From CAMPJU01 sp036675265 (lineage in GTDB: Bacteria; Pseudomonadota; Gammaproteobacteria; Xanthomonadales; Xanthomonadaceae), in the NCBI GenBank assembly GCA_036675265.1, contig JAKFFJ010000064.1, positions 22,689 through 86,688 on the forward strand: 64,000 nucleotides of DNA. The letters are read 5' to 3'. The notes under the pieces were generated by a model. The model was not told the DNA's origin. It worked only from the letters and a program-made list of their open reading frames with translations, and ran no database searches. Below are positions 15,092 through 24,385 of the stretch, piece after piece; the stretch's first letter is position 1, and every line of letters begins with the position of its first letter. A program made the position numbers and the translations under genes.

Positions 15092-16252
15092 ATGAACGCT
15101 CCTGCCGCCCCGGCGCGTCCCGCGGCCGCCGAACGGGACGCGCGTCCCGTTCTCGACGACCCCGCCGCGCTGGCGCGGCGGATCAAGGCGCTGGCGCGCG
15201 AATCCGGCTTCCAGCGCTGCGGCATTTCCGGCATCGAACTGGGCGAGGACGAGGCCCACCTGCGCGACTGGCTGGCCCGCGGGCTGTACGGCTCGATGGA
15301 CTGGATGGCGCGCCATGGCGAGCGCCGCGCCCGGCCCGCCGAGCTGGTGCCGGGCACGCTGCGGGTGCTCTCGGTGGGACTGGACTACGGCCAGGACGAG
15401 GCGGCGGCGTGGGCGAACCTGGCCGACGGCGAACGCGCCTACGTGGCCCGTTACGCGCTGGGCCGCGATTACCACAAGCTGATGCGGCAGCGGCTGCAGC
15501 GGCTGGCGGACAAGGTGGCCGCCGAGATCGGCCCGTTCGGCCACCGCGTGTTCGTGGACTCGGCGCCGGTGCTGGAGCGCGCGCTTGCCCGCAACAGCGG
15601 CCTGGGCTGGATCGGCAAGCACACCTGCCTGGTCGACAAGGACGGCGGCTCCTGGTTCTTCCTCGGTGAGGTCTACCTGGACCTGCCGCTGCCGGTGGAC
15701 CCGCCGGCGGCGATGCATTGCGGGACGTGCGCGCGGTGCATCGACGTGTGCCCCACGGGCGCGATCACCGCGCCGCACCGCCTGGATGCGCGCCGGTGCA
15801 TCTCCTACCTGACGATCGAGCACGAGGGGTCGATCGATCCGGAACTGCGGCCCTTGATGGGCAACCGCATCTTCGGCTGCGACGACTGCCAGCTGGTGTG
15901 CCCCTGGAACAAGTTCGCCCGGCGCACGGACGAACCCGACTTCCGCGCGCGCAATGCGCTGGACACCGCATCGCTCGCGGCGCTGTTCGCGTGGACCGAA
16001 GAGGAGTTCCTGTCACGCACCGAAGGCTCGGCCATCCGCCGCAGCGGCCACGCGCGCTGGCTGCGCAACATCGCCATCGCCCTGGGCAACGCCCCGACCA
16101 CGCCGGACGTCCTCGCCGCGCTCGAATCGCGGCGCGACATCGAAGACCCGGTCATCCGCGAACACGTCGAATGGGCCCTCGCGCAGCACCGGGAAAAACA
16201 AAACTGGCCACGGATTTCACAGATGGACACAGATAAGGCAAAAGCTTCTTAA
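15092..16252 (+). CDS. queG: Epoxyqueuosine reductase
   Basis: Cobalamin-dependent last step of queuosine synthesis, reducing epoxyqueuosine in tRNA. The 386-residue protein has the QueG N-terminal domain and two [4Fe-4S] cluster motifs. The first is CGTCARCIDVCP (Cys210, 213, 216, 220). The second is CDDCQLVCPWNKFA (Cys263, 266, 270). A HEAT-like C-terminal region follows. The ATG at 15092 opens the conserved region shortly after a variable Ala/Pro tail. No Shine-Dalgarno is seen and TATACT sits six bases upstream, as for a leaderless mRNA. The last 15 or so codons and the TAA fall inside a REP4 repeat (16206-16300), so the natural C-terminus has been replaced or extended by repeat-encoded residues. 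Confidence 0.95.
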   Translation: MNAPAAPARPAAAERDARPVLDDPAALARRIKALARESGFQRCGISGIELGEDEAHLRDWLARGLYGSMDWMARHGERRARPAELVPGTLRVLSVGLDYGQDEAAAWANLADGERAYVARYALGRDYHKLMRQRLQRLADKVAAEIGPFGHRVFVDSAPVLERALARNSGLGWIGKHTCLVDKDGGSWFFLGEVYLDLPLPVDPPAAMHCGTCARCIDVCPTGAITAPHRLDARRCISYLTIEHEGSIDPELRPLMGNRIFGCDDCQLVCPWNKFARRTDEPDFRARNALDTASLAALFAWTEEEFLSRTEGSAIRRSGHARWLRNIAIALGNAPTTPDVLAALESRRDIEDPVIREHVEWALAQHREKQNWPRISQMDTDKAKAS

Positions 16253-16300
16253 ATTTGATTTGCTCTTGCTTGATCAGTGTTCATCTGTGTCATCCGTGGC
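16206..16300. repeat. REP4 inverted repeat at the queG 3' end
   Basis: GGCCACGGATTTCACAGATG on the left is answered by CATCTGTGTCATCCGTGGC on the right, with an AT-rich centre. Related copies occur at 19144-19236 and 25464-25553. It lies between convergent queG and pgi and encodes the end of QueG. Confidence 0.85.
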
Positions 16301-16310
16301 AAAAAACTCT

Positions 16311-17849
16311 TCAGCTCTTGAGGTGTTGCAGCAGTACGCGGGTGACGGGGTCGTCGGGCGTCGTGGTGCCAGCGAGGGCGGGCAGGAGCTTGTTGGCGAG
16401 CTGCTTGCCGAGTTCGACGCCGAACTGGTCGAACGGGTTGATGCCCCAGAGGACGCCCTGCAGGTAGGTGCTGTGCTCGTACAGCGCTAGCAACGCGCCG
16501 AGTGATCCGGGGGTCAGCGCGTCGAGCAGCAGCATCGTGCTCGGCATGCCGCCCGGATAGTGGCGATGCAGGTCGTCGCTCGGCTGGCCGTTGGCGAGCG
16601 CCTCGGCCTGGGCCAGCAGGTTGGCGTGCAGCGCATCGCGGTTCGCGTCGTGGGGATGGCCGGGATCGGCGACGCCGATGAAGTCGGCCGAGAGCGTGTT
16701 GGTGCCCTGGTGCAGCGCCTGGAAGAAGCTGTGCTGGACGTCGGTGCCGGTGCCCCCCCACCACACCGGGACGGTGTCGCCCGAGACCGGCGTGCCATCC
16801 ACGCGCACGGACTTGCCGAGGCTTTCCATCACCAGCTGCTGCAGGTACGCCGGCAGCAGGCGCAGGCGCTCGTCGTAGGGCAGCACCGCGTGCGTGGTCG
16901 CGCCGAGGCCGTTGCGGTTCCAGACCGCCGTCAGTGCATGCAGCACCGCGAGGTTGGATCCGGCAGGGGCCTGCAGTGCATGGCGATCGAACGCGGCCGC
17001 ACCCGCGAGCAGCGCCTCGAAACGATCCATGCCGATGGCCAGCGCGATCGGGAAGCCGACCGCGGACCACAGCGAGTACCGGCCACCGACCCAGTCCCAC
17101 ATCGGCAGGATGCGCCCGGGGTCGATGCCGAACGCGGCAGCGCGCTCGACATTGGCGCTGACGCCGAACAGGCGGGCGTCGACGCGCCCGCCGGACCCGC
17201 CGAGCCAGTCGCGCACGATCGCGCCGTTGAGCAGCGTCTCCTGGGTGCCGAAGGTCTTCGACACGAGGATCGCGGCGGTGCGCGCGGGGTCCAGGCCCGC
17301 AAGCACCCGTTCGGCTGCCGTGCCGTCGACGTTGGACAGGAAGTGCAGGCGGAAGCGGGCGCCAGGCATCGCCAGCGCATCCACCACCAGTCGCGGGCCG
17401 AGGTCCGAGCCGCCGATGCCGACGCTGACGACATCGGTGACATCCGTCGCGGCGAGCGCGTCGACCAGCGCGCGCATGCGCGTGCGCGCGGCGTCCGCGT
17501 CGGCATGGGCCTGGCGCGCGACCGGCGTGTCGACGGGCAGCCCGCGCAACGCGACGTGCAATGCGGCGCGTCGCTCGGTGGGATTGACGCCTTCGCCGCC
17601 GAACTGCGCGTGCAGCGCGCCCGGCAGGTCGGCGTCGGCCGCGATTCCCAGCAATGCGTCCAGTGCGTCCCGGTCGTAGCGCTGGCGCGCGAAGTTGGCC
17701 CGCAAGGGGCCGGCGGCAACCGCCAGGGTATCGATGCGGCGTGGTTCGGCGGCGACGAGGTCCGGGATGCGGCGCGCGGTGGAACGGCGCACGTGGTCGT
17801 GCAGGGCGGCGGCGAGGTCGCGGATGGCCGCCCCTTCGCTGCGGCGCAT
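16311..17849 (-). CDS. pgi: Glucose-6-phosphate isomerase
   Basis: Interconverts glucose-6-phosphate and fructose-6-phosphate in glycolysis and gluconeogenesis. The 512-residue cytoplasmic enzyme has the family signatures SVGIGGSDLGPRLV, KTFGTQETLLN, DWVGGRYSLWSAVG and, near the C-terminus, GINPFDQFGVELGKQLA. The ATG at 17849 overlaps the panD stop codon (TGATG), indicating coupling to the pan genes. The upstream extension of the frame is a shadow of panD. It converges on queG across a REP4 repeat that may end both transcripts. Confidence 0.96.
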   Translation of the reverse strand: MRRSEGAAIRDLAAALHDHVRRSTARRIPDLVAAEPRRIDTLAVAAGPLRANFARQRYDRDALDALLGIAADADLPGALHAQFGGEGVNPTERRAALHVALRGLPVDTPVARQAHADADAARTRMRALVDALAATDVTDVVSVGIGGSDLGPRLVVDALAMPGARFRLHFLSNVDGTAAERVLAGLDPARTAAILVSKTFGTQETLLNGAIVRDWLGGSGGRVDARLFGVSANVERAAAFGIDPGRILPMWDWVGGRYSLWSAVGFPIALAIGMDRFEALLAGAAAFDRHALQAPAGSNLAVLHALTAVWNRNGLGATTHAVLPYDERLRLLPAYLQQLVMESLGKSVRVDGTPVSGDTVPVWWGGTGTDVQHSFFQALHQGTNTLSADFIGVADPGHPHDANRDALHANLLAQAEALANGQPSDDLHRHYPGGMPSTMLLLDALTPGSLGALLALYEHSTYLQGVLWGINPFDQFGVELGKQLANKLLPALAGTTTPDDPVTRVLLQHLKS

Positions 17850-18229
17850 CAGGCCGCTTGCCTGGGGATCGAATCGTTGGTGTGGGTCAACCGGTTGTCG
17901 CGGTCGACGTACACCAGGGTCGGCTTGTGCGCGTCCGCCTCGGACGCGTCGCAATGGCCGTAGGCGCAGATGATGACCAGGTCGCCGGGCTGCGCGCAGT
18001 GGGCGGCCGCGCCGTTGACCGAGATGATGCCGCTGCCTTCCTCGCCGCGGATGGCATAGGTGACGAAGCGCTGGCCGTTGTTGACGTTGTAGATGTGCAC
18101 CTGCTCGTACTCGCGGATGCCCGAGATGTCGAGCAGGCGCCCGTCGATCGCGCACGAGCCCTCGTAGTGGAGCTCGGCGTGGGTCACGGTGGCGCGGTGG
18201 ATCTTGGCCTTGAGGACGTTCAGGTGCAT
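17849..18229 (-). CDS. panD: Aspartate 1-decarboxylase proenzyme
   Basis: Makes beta-alanine for pantothenate. The 126-residue proenzyme has the self-cleavage site Gly24-Ser25 in YEGSCAID, which yields the pyruvoyl-containing alpha chain, and the family motif NVNNGQRFVTYAI. The length matches the E. coli enzyme (126). It lies 49 bases behind panC, and its stop codon overlaps pgi. Confidence 0.96.
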   Translation of the reverse strand: MHLNVLKAKIHRATVTHAELHYEGSCAIDGRLLDISGIREYEQVHIYNVNNGQRFVTYAIRGEEGSGIISVNGAAAHCAQPGDLVIICAYGHCDASEADAHKPTLVYVDRDNRLTHTNDSIPRQAA

Positions 18230-18278
18230 GGCGTGGGGCGCGTGGGCGGGCGCGGCCGTCTGGGAAACCGTGATTCTA

Positions 18279-19124
18279 TCAAGGCCCCCTGAATTCGAGG
18301 TTGTCGATCAGGCGCGTCGTGCCGAGCCGCGCGGCCGCCAGGGCCACCCAGGGACCGCCCGGGGCCGGATCGGCGAGGCCGGGGCCCCGGACCGCGACGT
18401 AATCCACGTCGAACCCCGCGTCGGCCAATCGTGCCCTGGCGCCGGCCTCCACCGCGTCCACCGGGTCGCCGGCCAGCACGCGCTCGCGCATGGCCTGCAG
18501 CGTGCGGTGGATCTCCGGCGCCCGCGCGCGCGCCGCGGCGTCCAGGTACTGGTTGCGGGAGCTCATCGCCAGGCCATCCGGCTCGCGCAGCGTCGGCGCC
18601 GCCACGATCTCGACCGGGAACGCCAGGTCGGCCGCCAGGTGCCGGATGACGGCGAGCTGCTGGTAGTCCTTGCGCCCGAACACGGCGACGTCCGGCTGCA
18701 CCTGGTTGAACAGCCGCGCCACCACGGTGGCGACGCCGTCGAAGTGGCCCGGGCGGTGCGCGCCCTCGAGCGCGTCGGTCACGCCGGGGACGCGGATGCG
18801 CACCGCTTCGTCGATGCCGAGCGGGTACATCGTCCCGACCGAAGGGCACCATGCCAGGTCGCATCCGGCCGCATCGAGTGACGCGACGTCGGCGTCGGGC
18901 GTGCGCGGATAGCGCGCGAAGTCCTCGCCCGGCCCGAACTGCGTCGGGTTCACGAAGAGGCTCGCGACCACCCGGTCGGCCCGCTCGCGCGCCAGCGCCA
19001 CCAGCGACCGGTGGCCCGCGTGCAGGTTGCCCATCGTCGGCACGAACCCCACCCGCAAGCCCTCGCGCCGCCACGCCGCCACCCGCGCGCGCAACACTGC
19101 CAGTTCCGACACCGCCTCGATCAT
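18279..19124 (-). CDS. panC: Pantothenate synthetase
   Basis: ATP-dependent condensation of pantoate with beta-alanine. The 281-residue protein shows the HIGH-like PTMGNLHAGH near residue 30, the FVNPTQFGPGEDF segment and the KMSKS-like MSSRNQYLD. The ATG at 19124 (MIEAVSELAVL) is chosen because the further frame to 19175 reads through a REP4 repeat. That repeat separates panC from panB, so panB, panC and panD remain in order but are interrupted by a mobile-looking hairpin. Confidence 0.95.
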   Translation of the reverse strand: MIEAVSELAVLRARVAAWRREGLRVGFVPTMGNLHAGHRSLVALARERADRVVASLFVNPTQFGPGEDFARYPRTPDADVASLDAAGCDLAWCPSVGTMYPLGIDEAVRIRVPGVTDALEGAHRPGHFDGVATVVARLFNQVQPDVAVFGRKDYQQLAVIRHLAADLAFPVEIVAAPTLREPDGLAMSSRNQYLDAAARARAPEIHRTLQAMRERVLAGDPVDAVEAGARARLADAGFDVDYVAVRGPGLADPAPGGPWVALAAARLGTTRLIDNLEFRGP

Positions 19125-19143
19125 GTGAACCCCAAAAAGCGTT

Positions 19144-19236
19144 TGGCCACAGATTTCACAGATGACACGGATCAAGCCAAAGCAAAATTATTTCTGGCTT
19201 TGCTCTATCTGTGTTCATCTGTGAAATCTGTGGCCA
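19144..19236. repeat. REP4 inverted repeat, panB-panC
   Basis: TGGCCACAGATTTCACAGATG and its answering arm CATCTGTGAAATCTGTGGCCA form an almost perfect inverted repeat around an AT-rich centre, unlike the GC-rich surroundings. It occupies most of the panB-panC gap. Confidence 0.9.
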
Positions 19237-19245
19237 GCTTTTGCG

Positions 19246-20061
<816 letters not shown>

Positions 20062-20065
20062 CGCC

Positions 20066-20590
20066 CTAGCCTACGACTTCGATGTCGCCGCTCGCCATCA
20101 CATCGGGCGAAAGCGCACGCAAGGCATCGCGGGCCGGCCCGATGCCCGGAATCACCGCGTCCGGGGCCACGTCCACCAGCGGCAGCAGCGCGAAGGCGCG
20201 CTCGTGCAGGTGCGGATGCGGGACGCGCAGCCCCGGCTCGTCGATGACCGCGTCGCCGTAGAGCAGCACGTCCAGGTCCAGGCGGCGCGGCCCCCAGCGG
20301 TCGCTCCCGTCGGCGGCGCGGATCCGCCCGAAGGCACGCTCGACCGACAGCAGCCGGTCGAGCAGCGCGTGCGCCTCCAGCGTCGTCTCGAGCGCCGCCG
20401 CGGCGTTGATGAAGTCCGGTTGGTCGACGTTGCCCCACGCCGGGGTGCGGTACAGCCGCGAGGCGCGCAACAGGCGCGTTTCCGGGAGCAGGTCGAGCCC
20501 CACCAGGGCCGCGCGGAGGATGGCGATGCTGTCGCCCTCGTTGCCGCCCAGCCCGACGATCGCGATGACCGGCGCCACCGGCCGGATCAC
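20066..20590 (-). CDS. folK: 6-Hydroxymethyl-7,8-dihydropterin pyrophosphokinase
   Basis: Transfers pyrophosphate from ATP to the pterin in folate synthesis. The 174-residue protein carries GLGGNEGDS, the signature DRWGPRRLDLDVLLYGD and VPHPHLHERAFALLPL. The start is GTG at 20590, overlapping the pcnB stop (GTGA), so it is coupled to pcnB. The long frame reaching 21256 is a shadow of pcnB. Confidence 0.95.
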   Translation of the reverse strand: MIRPVAPVIAIVGLGGNEGDSIAILRAALVGLDLLPETRLLRASRLYRTPAWGNVDQPDFINAAAALETTLEAHALLDRLLSVERAFGRIRAADGSDRWGPRRLDLDVLLYGDAVIDEPGLRVPHPHLHERAFALLPLVDVAPDAVIPGIGPARDALRALSPDVMASGDIEVVG

Positions 20591-21975
20591 TCGCCGGCCG
20601 GTGCGTGCGCGCCGGTGCGGCGGCGCCGGCGACGCCGCCGGCGCGGGGCGCCGCCATCGTCGGCCGGCTCGCCTTCCTGGCCGTCCAGGGCGGCGGCCTG
20701 CAGTGCTTCCTCGATCTCGCCGGGATGCGTCTGCAGTTCGCGCCAGAATTCGACGTCGGCGGCATGCTCGCCGGATGCCGCCAGGCGCAGCACCAGGAAG
20801 TCGTAGGCCGCGCGGAAGCGCGGATGCGCCAGCAGCCGGTGCACGCGCTTGCGCTGGCGCAGCGCGAAGCGCGGCTGCAGCAGCCAGATTTCCTGCATCG
20901 GTACCGAAAAGCGCCGCGGCAACGCGACCACGGACAACTGGTGGACCATCACCCGGTCGGCGGCGCGACGCTGCGCCTCGACCGTATGCACGCCCTGCGC
21001 CTGCAGCGCCATCTGCGCGCGGCAGTAGGCCGGCCAGAGCAGCAGCGCGAACAGGAACGCGGGCGACACGGGCTCGTCGCTGGCGACGCGCTCGTCGGTG
21101 CCGCGCAGGCCCTCGAGCAACATCCGGCGCAACGCGCCGCTGCGGTTCGCCGCGAGCGCGGCAGCGGTCTCGGGCAGCAGTGCCGGCAACAGGCCATGCC
21201 GCTCGAGCTCGATGAAGCTGGCGACGGCATGGCCGGACAGGAACAGCTTGAGGCATTCCTCGAACAGCCGCGCCGGCGCGGATTCCCGCAGCAGCGGTGC
21301 CAGCCTGGGGATGGGTTCGGCCGTGCCGGGTTCGATGTCGAACCCGAGCTTCGCGGCAAGCCGCGCGGCGCGCAGCATCCGCACCGGGTCCTCGCGATAA
21401 CGCGTTTCGGGATCGCCGATCAGGCGCATCACCCGGTTGCGCACGTCCTCGAACCCGCCGGTGTAGTCGCGCACCGAGAAGTCCTCGATCGCGTAGTACA
21501 GGGCGTTGGCGGTGAAGTCGCGGCGGACCGCGTCCTCTTCGATGTTGCCGTACACGTTGTCGCGCAGCAGGCGGCCGCCCTCGTGCAGCTCGCGGTCGCC
21601 GCTGCCGTCGTCGATGTTGGCGCGGAACGTGGCGACCTCGATGATCTCGCGGCCGAACACCACGTGGGCGAGGCGGAACCGGCGGCCGATGAGGCGGCAG
21701 TTGCGGAACAACTGGCGCACCTGTTCCGGCGTGGCGTCGGTGGCGACGTCGAAGTCCTTCGGGTGGCCGCCGACCAGCAGGTCGCGCACGGCGCCGCCGA
21801 CCAGGTAGCCGGCAAAGCCCGCGTCGCGCAACTTGTAGAGCACGCGCAACGCGTTCGGACTGATGTCCTTGCGCGAGATCGAATGCTGGTCGCGCGGCAC
21901 GAGCCGGAGTTCGGCATGCGGCGGGCGTGGCGGGTTGGGCTGTTCGCCCGGGGGGGTCTGTAGGCTGGTTGGCAT
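20587..21975 (-). CDS. pcnB: Poly(A) polymerase I
   Basis: Adds poly(A) tails to RNA 3' ends and so promotes their decay. The 462-residue protein has the class II nucleotidyltransferase core: VGGAVRDLLVG, the two catalytic aspartates in KDFDVAT, RRDFTANALYY and DPVRMLRAARLAAKLGF. It ends in a very basic tail (eight or more Arg near the C-terminus), as is common for RNA-binding tails in PcnB. The start is uncertain. An in-frame GTG at 22065 would add 30 residues, but it overlaps the best -10 box (TAGTAT/TATAGT, about 22066-22076), so the ATG at 21975 is preferred. Confidence 0.93.
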   Translation of the reverse strand: MPTSLQTPPGEQPNPPRPPHAELRLVPRDQHSISRKDISPNALRVLYKLRDAGFAGYLVGGAVRDLLVGGHPKDFDVATDATPEQVRQLFRNCRLIGRRFRLAHVVFGREIIEVATFRANIDDGSGDRELHEGGRLLRDNVYGNIEEDAVRRDFTANALYYAIEDFSVRDYTGGFEDVRNRVMRLIGDPETRYREDPVRMLRAARLAAKLGFDIEPGTAEPIPRLAPLLRESAPARLFEECLKLFLSGHAVASFIELERHGLLPALLPETAAALAANRSGALRRMLLEGLRGTDERVASDEPVSPAFLFALLLWPAYCRAQMALQAQGVHTVEAQRRAADRVMVHQLSVVALPRRFSVPMQEIWLLQPRFALRQRKRVHRLLAHPRFRAAYDFLVLRLAASGEHAADVEFWRELQTHPGEIEEALQAAALDGQEGEPADDGGAPRRRRRRRRRTGAHAPAGE

Positions 21976-22065
21976 TCGGGCGGCATCGCCGCTGGGAGGT
22001 GGGACCGAGGGTCCGGTCGTCTGGCCGGGACGGGCGTTGCCGTTGCTCCCCGCAAGGGCGCCCAC

Positions 22066-22076
22066 TATACTAGCAG
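22066..22076 (-). promoter_or_regulatory. Candidate -10 region for pcnB
   Basis: On the minus strand CTAGTATAGT gives overlapping TAGTAT and TATAGT hexamers just upstream of 22065. This would place the transcript start near 22060, about 85 bases before the preferred pcnB ATG. No good -35 is seen. Confidence 0.4.
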
Positions 22077-22130
22077 GCTCGCCCGCGGCCCTTGGCCACC
22101 GGCGGTCCGGCGTCCACCGGAAGTTCCCCT

Positions 22131-22206
22131 GCTCCCTTCGTCTAGAGGCCTAGGACGTGGCCCTCTCAAGGCTAAAACACGAGTTCGAATCTCGTAGGGA
22201 GCGCCA
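22131..22206 (+). tRNA. tRNA-Glu (CTC)
   Basis: 76-nt cloverleaf: acceptor GCTCCCT pairs with AGGGAGC (22196-22202), discriminator G, encoded CCA at 22204-22206. The anticodon stem TGGCC/GGCTA encloses loop CTCTCAA, so the anticodon is CTC (Glu, GAG). The T arm ACGAG-TTCGAAT-CTCGT is intact. Confidence 0.95.
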
Positions 22207-22218
22207 ATCACGAAGAAG

Positions 22219-22241
22219 CCCGGCCCCGGCCGGGTTTTTTC
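22219..22241 (+). terminator. Terminator after tRNA-Glu
   Basis: CCCGGC/GCCGGG stem with a four-base loop followed by six T residues, 13 bases after the tRNA CCA. Confidence 0.85.
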
Positions 22242-22288
22242 TTGCCCCGGTTTTTTCGCACGGGTTCGCGCGCAGGTCGGCGCGCGCT

Positions 22289-22294
22289 TAGAAT
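22289..22294 (+). promoter_or_regulatory. Candidate -10 box for fdxA
   Basis: TAGAAT lies 31 bases before the fdxA ATG, directly after the tRNA terminator. The -35 region is not clear. Confidence 0.4.
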
Positions 22295-22325
22295 TGCGCG
22301 TGTACCAACCGCGGAACCACGGCAA

Positions 22326-22649
22326 ATGCCCTTCGTCGTCACCGAGAACTGCATCAAGTGCAAGTACACCGACTGCGTCGAGGTGTGCCCGGTCGACTGT
22401 TTCCATGAGGGGCCCAACTTCCTGGTGATCGACCCGGAGGAGTGCATCGACTGCACGCTGTGCGAACCCGAATGCCCGATCGGCGCGATCTACCCGGAGG
22501 ACGACGTGCCCGCCGGGCAGGAGCCCTTCATCGCGCTCAACGGGGAGCTGGCGAAGGACTGGCCGGTGCTCACCGCGCGCAAGGATGCCCCGCCCGATGC
22601 GAAGGAATGGGAGGGGCGCCCGGACAAGCTGCCCCTCCTCGAACGCTGA
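22326..22649 (+). CDS. fdxA: Seven-iron ferredoxin FdxA
   Basis: A 107-residue electron carrier with one [3Fe-4S] and one [4Fe-4S] cluster. The N-terminal region has Cys9, Cys12, Cys17, Cys21 and Cys25 (NCIKCKYTDCVEVCPVDCF). The second set is Cys40, 43, 46 and 50 (CIDCTLCEPECP). By family analogy Cys9, 17 and 50 hold the 3Fe cluster, and Cys21, 40, 43 and 46 the 4Fe cluster. The C-terminal extension (FIALNGELAKDWPVL) is typical of FdxA. It stands alone between tRNA-Glu and the convergent lipoprotein gene. Confidence 0.95.
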   Translation: MPFVVTENCIKCKYTDCVEVCPVDCFHEGPNFLVIDPEECIDCTLCEPECPIGAIYPEDDVPAGQEPFIALNGELAKDWPVLTARKDAPPDAKEWEGRPDKLPLLER

Positions 22650-22656
22650 CGTCGGT

Positions 22657-23205
22657 TCAGCGGCCGCCGAGCGACGCCTTCAGCGAGGCCATCAGCGTGT
22701 CGGGACCGGCGCCTTCGGCCGGCAGGCCGCGGGGGTCGACGGCGGACACGTAGGTCCCCGCCTCGACCGCGACGACCCGCACGAGGAAATTGCTGCCCAT
22801 GTAGCTGACGTCGTAGGCGCCCAGCAGTTCGGCGCGCGTCGCGATGACGAGCCCGTCGACGGCCTCGAGCGCCTCGCCCACGCGGGCGAACGCCTGGTCG
22901 CGGGGAAGGGCGACGTTGAAGCCCGTGCCCGAAGGGGTCGGTCCGTCGGCGGCATTGGCGCTCGACCCGGTCTCCGAACGCAGGGTCGACTGGGTCCCCG
23001 CGGGCGCGAGCACCGCAGCGGAGGTGTCGGGCAGGTCGAGGTCGGGCGGCACCTCGAGCGGGCGCGCTTCGTCGTTCATGGCGTACGGGCCCGCGTCCTT
23101 GCGGAACCAGCTGCAGCCGGACGCGGCGATGACGGCGACGGCCAGCGCGGAGAGCAGCGCGGTGCGCGCGGCCGGGTGCAGGGAAGTGGTGGCGGGTTGG
23201 CGCAT
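22657..23205 (-). CDS. BamC/NlpB-like lipoprotein
   Basis: A 182-residue lipoprotein with a type II signal whose lipobox AASGC gives Cys31 as the lipidated residue. The mature part, MNDEARPLEVPPDLDLP, is the usual BamC-like opening that binds BamD in the outer-membrane assembly complex. Only one helix-grip-like domain follows, so it is shorter than E. coli BamC (344). It sits directly downstream of dapA, as bamC does in E. coli. The start at 23205 has a GGAGAG ribosome-binding site; an ATG at 23256 would add 17 residues before the signal peptide. Confidence 0.8.
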   Translation of the reverse strand: MRQPATTSLHPAARTALLSALAVAVIAASGCSWFRKDAGPYAMNDEARPLEVPPDLDLPDTSAAVLAPAGTQSTLRSETGSSANAADGPTPSGTGFNVALPRDQAFARVGEALEAVDGLVIATRAELLGAYDVSYMGSNFLVRVVAVEAGTYVSAVDPRGLPAEGAGPDTLMASLKASLGGR

Positions 23206-23258
23206 TCGGGTCTCTCCAGTGGGCAGGTGTGTACGGTGGATGCGGGCGTTGGCCATGG

Positions 23259-24173
23259 TCACGCGCGTGCGCGTTGGCCGGCTTGCGGTCGACAGGCGTG
23301 CTCGAGTGCGTTCGCGGTGGCCGCGATGTGCGCGGCCGCGTCGCGATGGGCCGCCGACAGCGGCAGCAGCGGCAACCGGAGGCCATGGCCGACGCCCCGC
23401 AGCCCGAGGATGGCCTTGACCGGGATCGGGTTGGGCTCCACGCCCAGGAACTCGAAGACGGGCTGCATCCGCCCGTCCAGCGCGCGTGCATCGTCGTCGC
23501 CCTTCCGCGCCAGGTCGCACAACATGCGGAAGGCGGCCGGGACGATGTTCGAGGCCACCGACACCACGCCGTCGGCGCCGGCGAGCAACGCCCGGCAGGC
23601 GGTGGGATCGTCCCCACTGAGCACCGCGAACCCGGCGTCGGCCAGCGGCAGCAACGCCGACATGCGTTCGGGCTCGTTGCGCGCCTCCTTGATCGCGATG
23701 ATCCGCGGATGCCCTGCCAGTGCGGCGACGGTGTCGGGCAGCAGGTCGCAGCCGGTGCGCCCGGGCACGTTGTAGAGCACGATCGGCAGCGCACCATCGT
23801 TGGCGACGGCGCGGAAATGGGCGATGAGTCCGTCCTGGGTCGGGCGGACATACGGGGGCGTGACGACGAGCGCGGCGTCCGCGCCGAGCACCGCGGCGCG
23901 GCGCGTCTGCTCCATCGTCTTGACGGTGTTGGACAGGCCCGTCCCGGCCAGCACCGGCACGCGTCCGGCCACCTGCTGGACCGCGGTCCGCAGCAGCGCG
24001 TCGAACTCGGCGTCGAACAACGCGGCGGCCTCGCCGGTGGAACCGGCCACGACCAGCCCCTGGGTGCCAGCCTCGAGTTGCCCGTCGATGAGCCGGCGCC
24101 AGGCGTCGAGGTCGAGTTCGCCGTCGGTCGTGAACGGCGTGGCGAGCGCGGTGATGCTGCCGGTCAGTCGCAA
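23259..24173 (-). CDS. dapA: 4-Hydroxy-tetrahydrodipicolinate synthase
   Basis: Condenses pyruvate with aspartate semialdehyde in lysine and diaminopimelate synthesis. The 304-residue protein has GSTGE (44-48), Tyr134 in VLYNVPGRTG, Arg139 and the Schiff-base Lys162 in IIAIKEARN. No ATG or GTG in frame gives a full N-terminus. The TTG at 24173, eight bases after AAGG, fits the family start (xLTGSITALATPF). It is divergent from the gcvR-like gene and upstream of the BamC-like gene. Confidence 0.95.
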   Translation of the reverse strand: MRLTGSITALATPFTTDGELDLDAWRRLIDGQLEAGTQGLVVAGSTGEAAALFDAEFDALLRTAVQQVAGRVPVLAGTGLSNTVKTMEQTRRAAVLGADAALVVTPPYVRPTQDGLIAHFRAVANDGALPIVLYNVPGRTGCDLLPDTVAALAGHPRIIAIKEARNEPERMSALLPLADAGFAVLSGDDPTACRALLAGADGVVSVASNIVPAAFRMLCDLARKGDDDARALDGRMQPVFEFLGVEPNPIPVKAILGLRGVGHGLRLPLLPLSAAHRDAAAHIAATANALEHACRPQAGQRARA

Positions 24174-24385
24174 GTCGTCACCCTTGGATCGGTCGTGGCG
24201 GCCCTGGCGGCCGTGGCAACCAATGATGATACGCCCGGCACGCGGCGCCGATGACGCGGCCTTGACGGCCGTGCTTCCGGCGGGACGTTCCGGCCGGCGC
24301 GTTCCCTTGCGGCGCCGAAGCACGGCCAAGTATGCTGGCCGCGATCCCGGCGCCTGCCGGGGCGCCCCCCGCTGCGGAAGCCGCC

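Noticed and set aside
19144..19236. Insertion sequence or miniature transposon
   Set aside because: No transposase and no clear target-site duplication was seen. Three copies of similar size fit a REP/MITE-like repeat but do not prove transposition.
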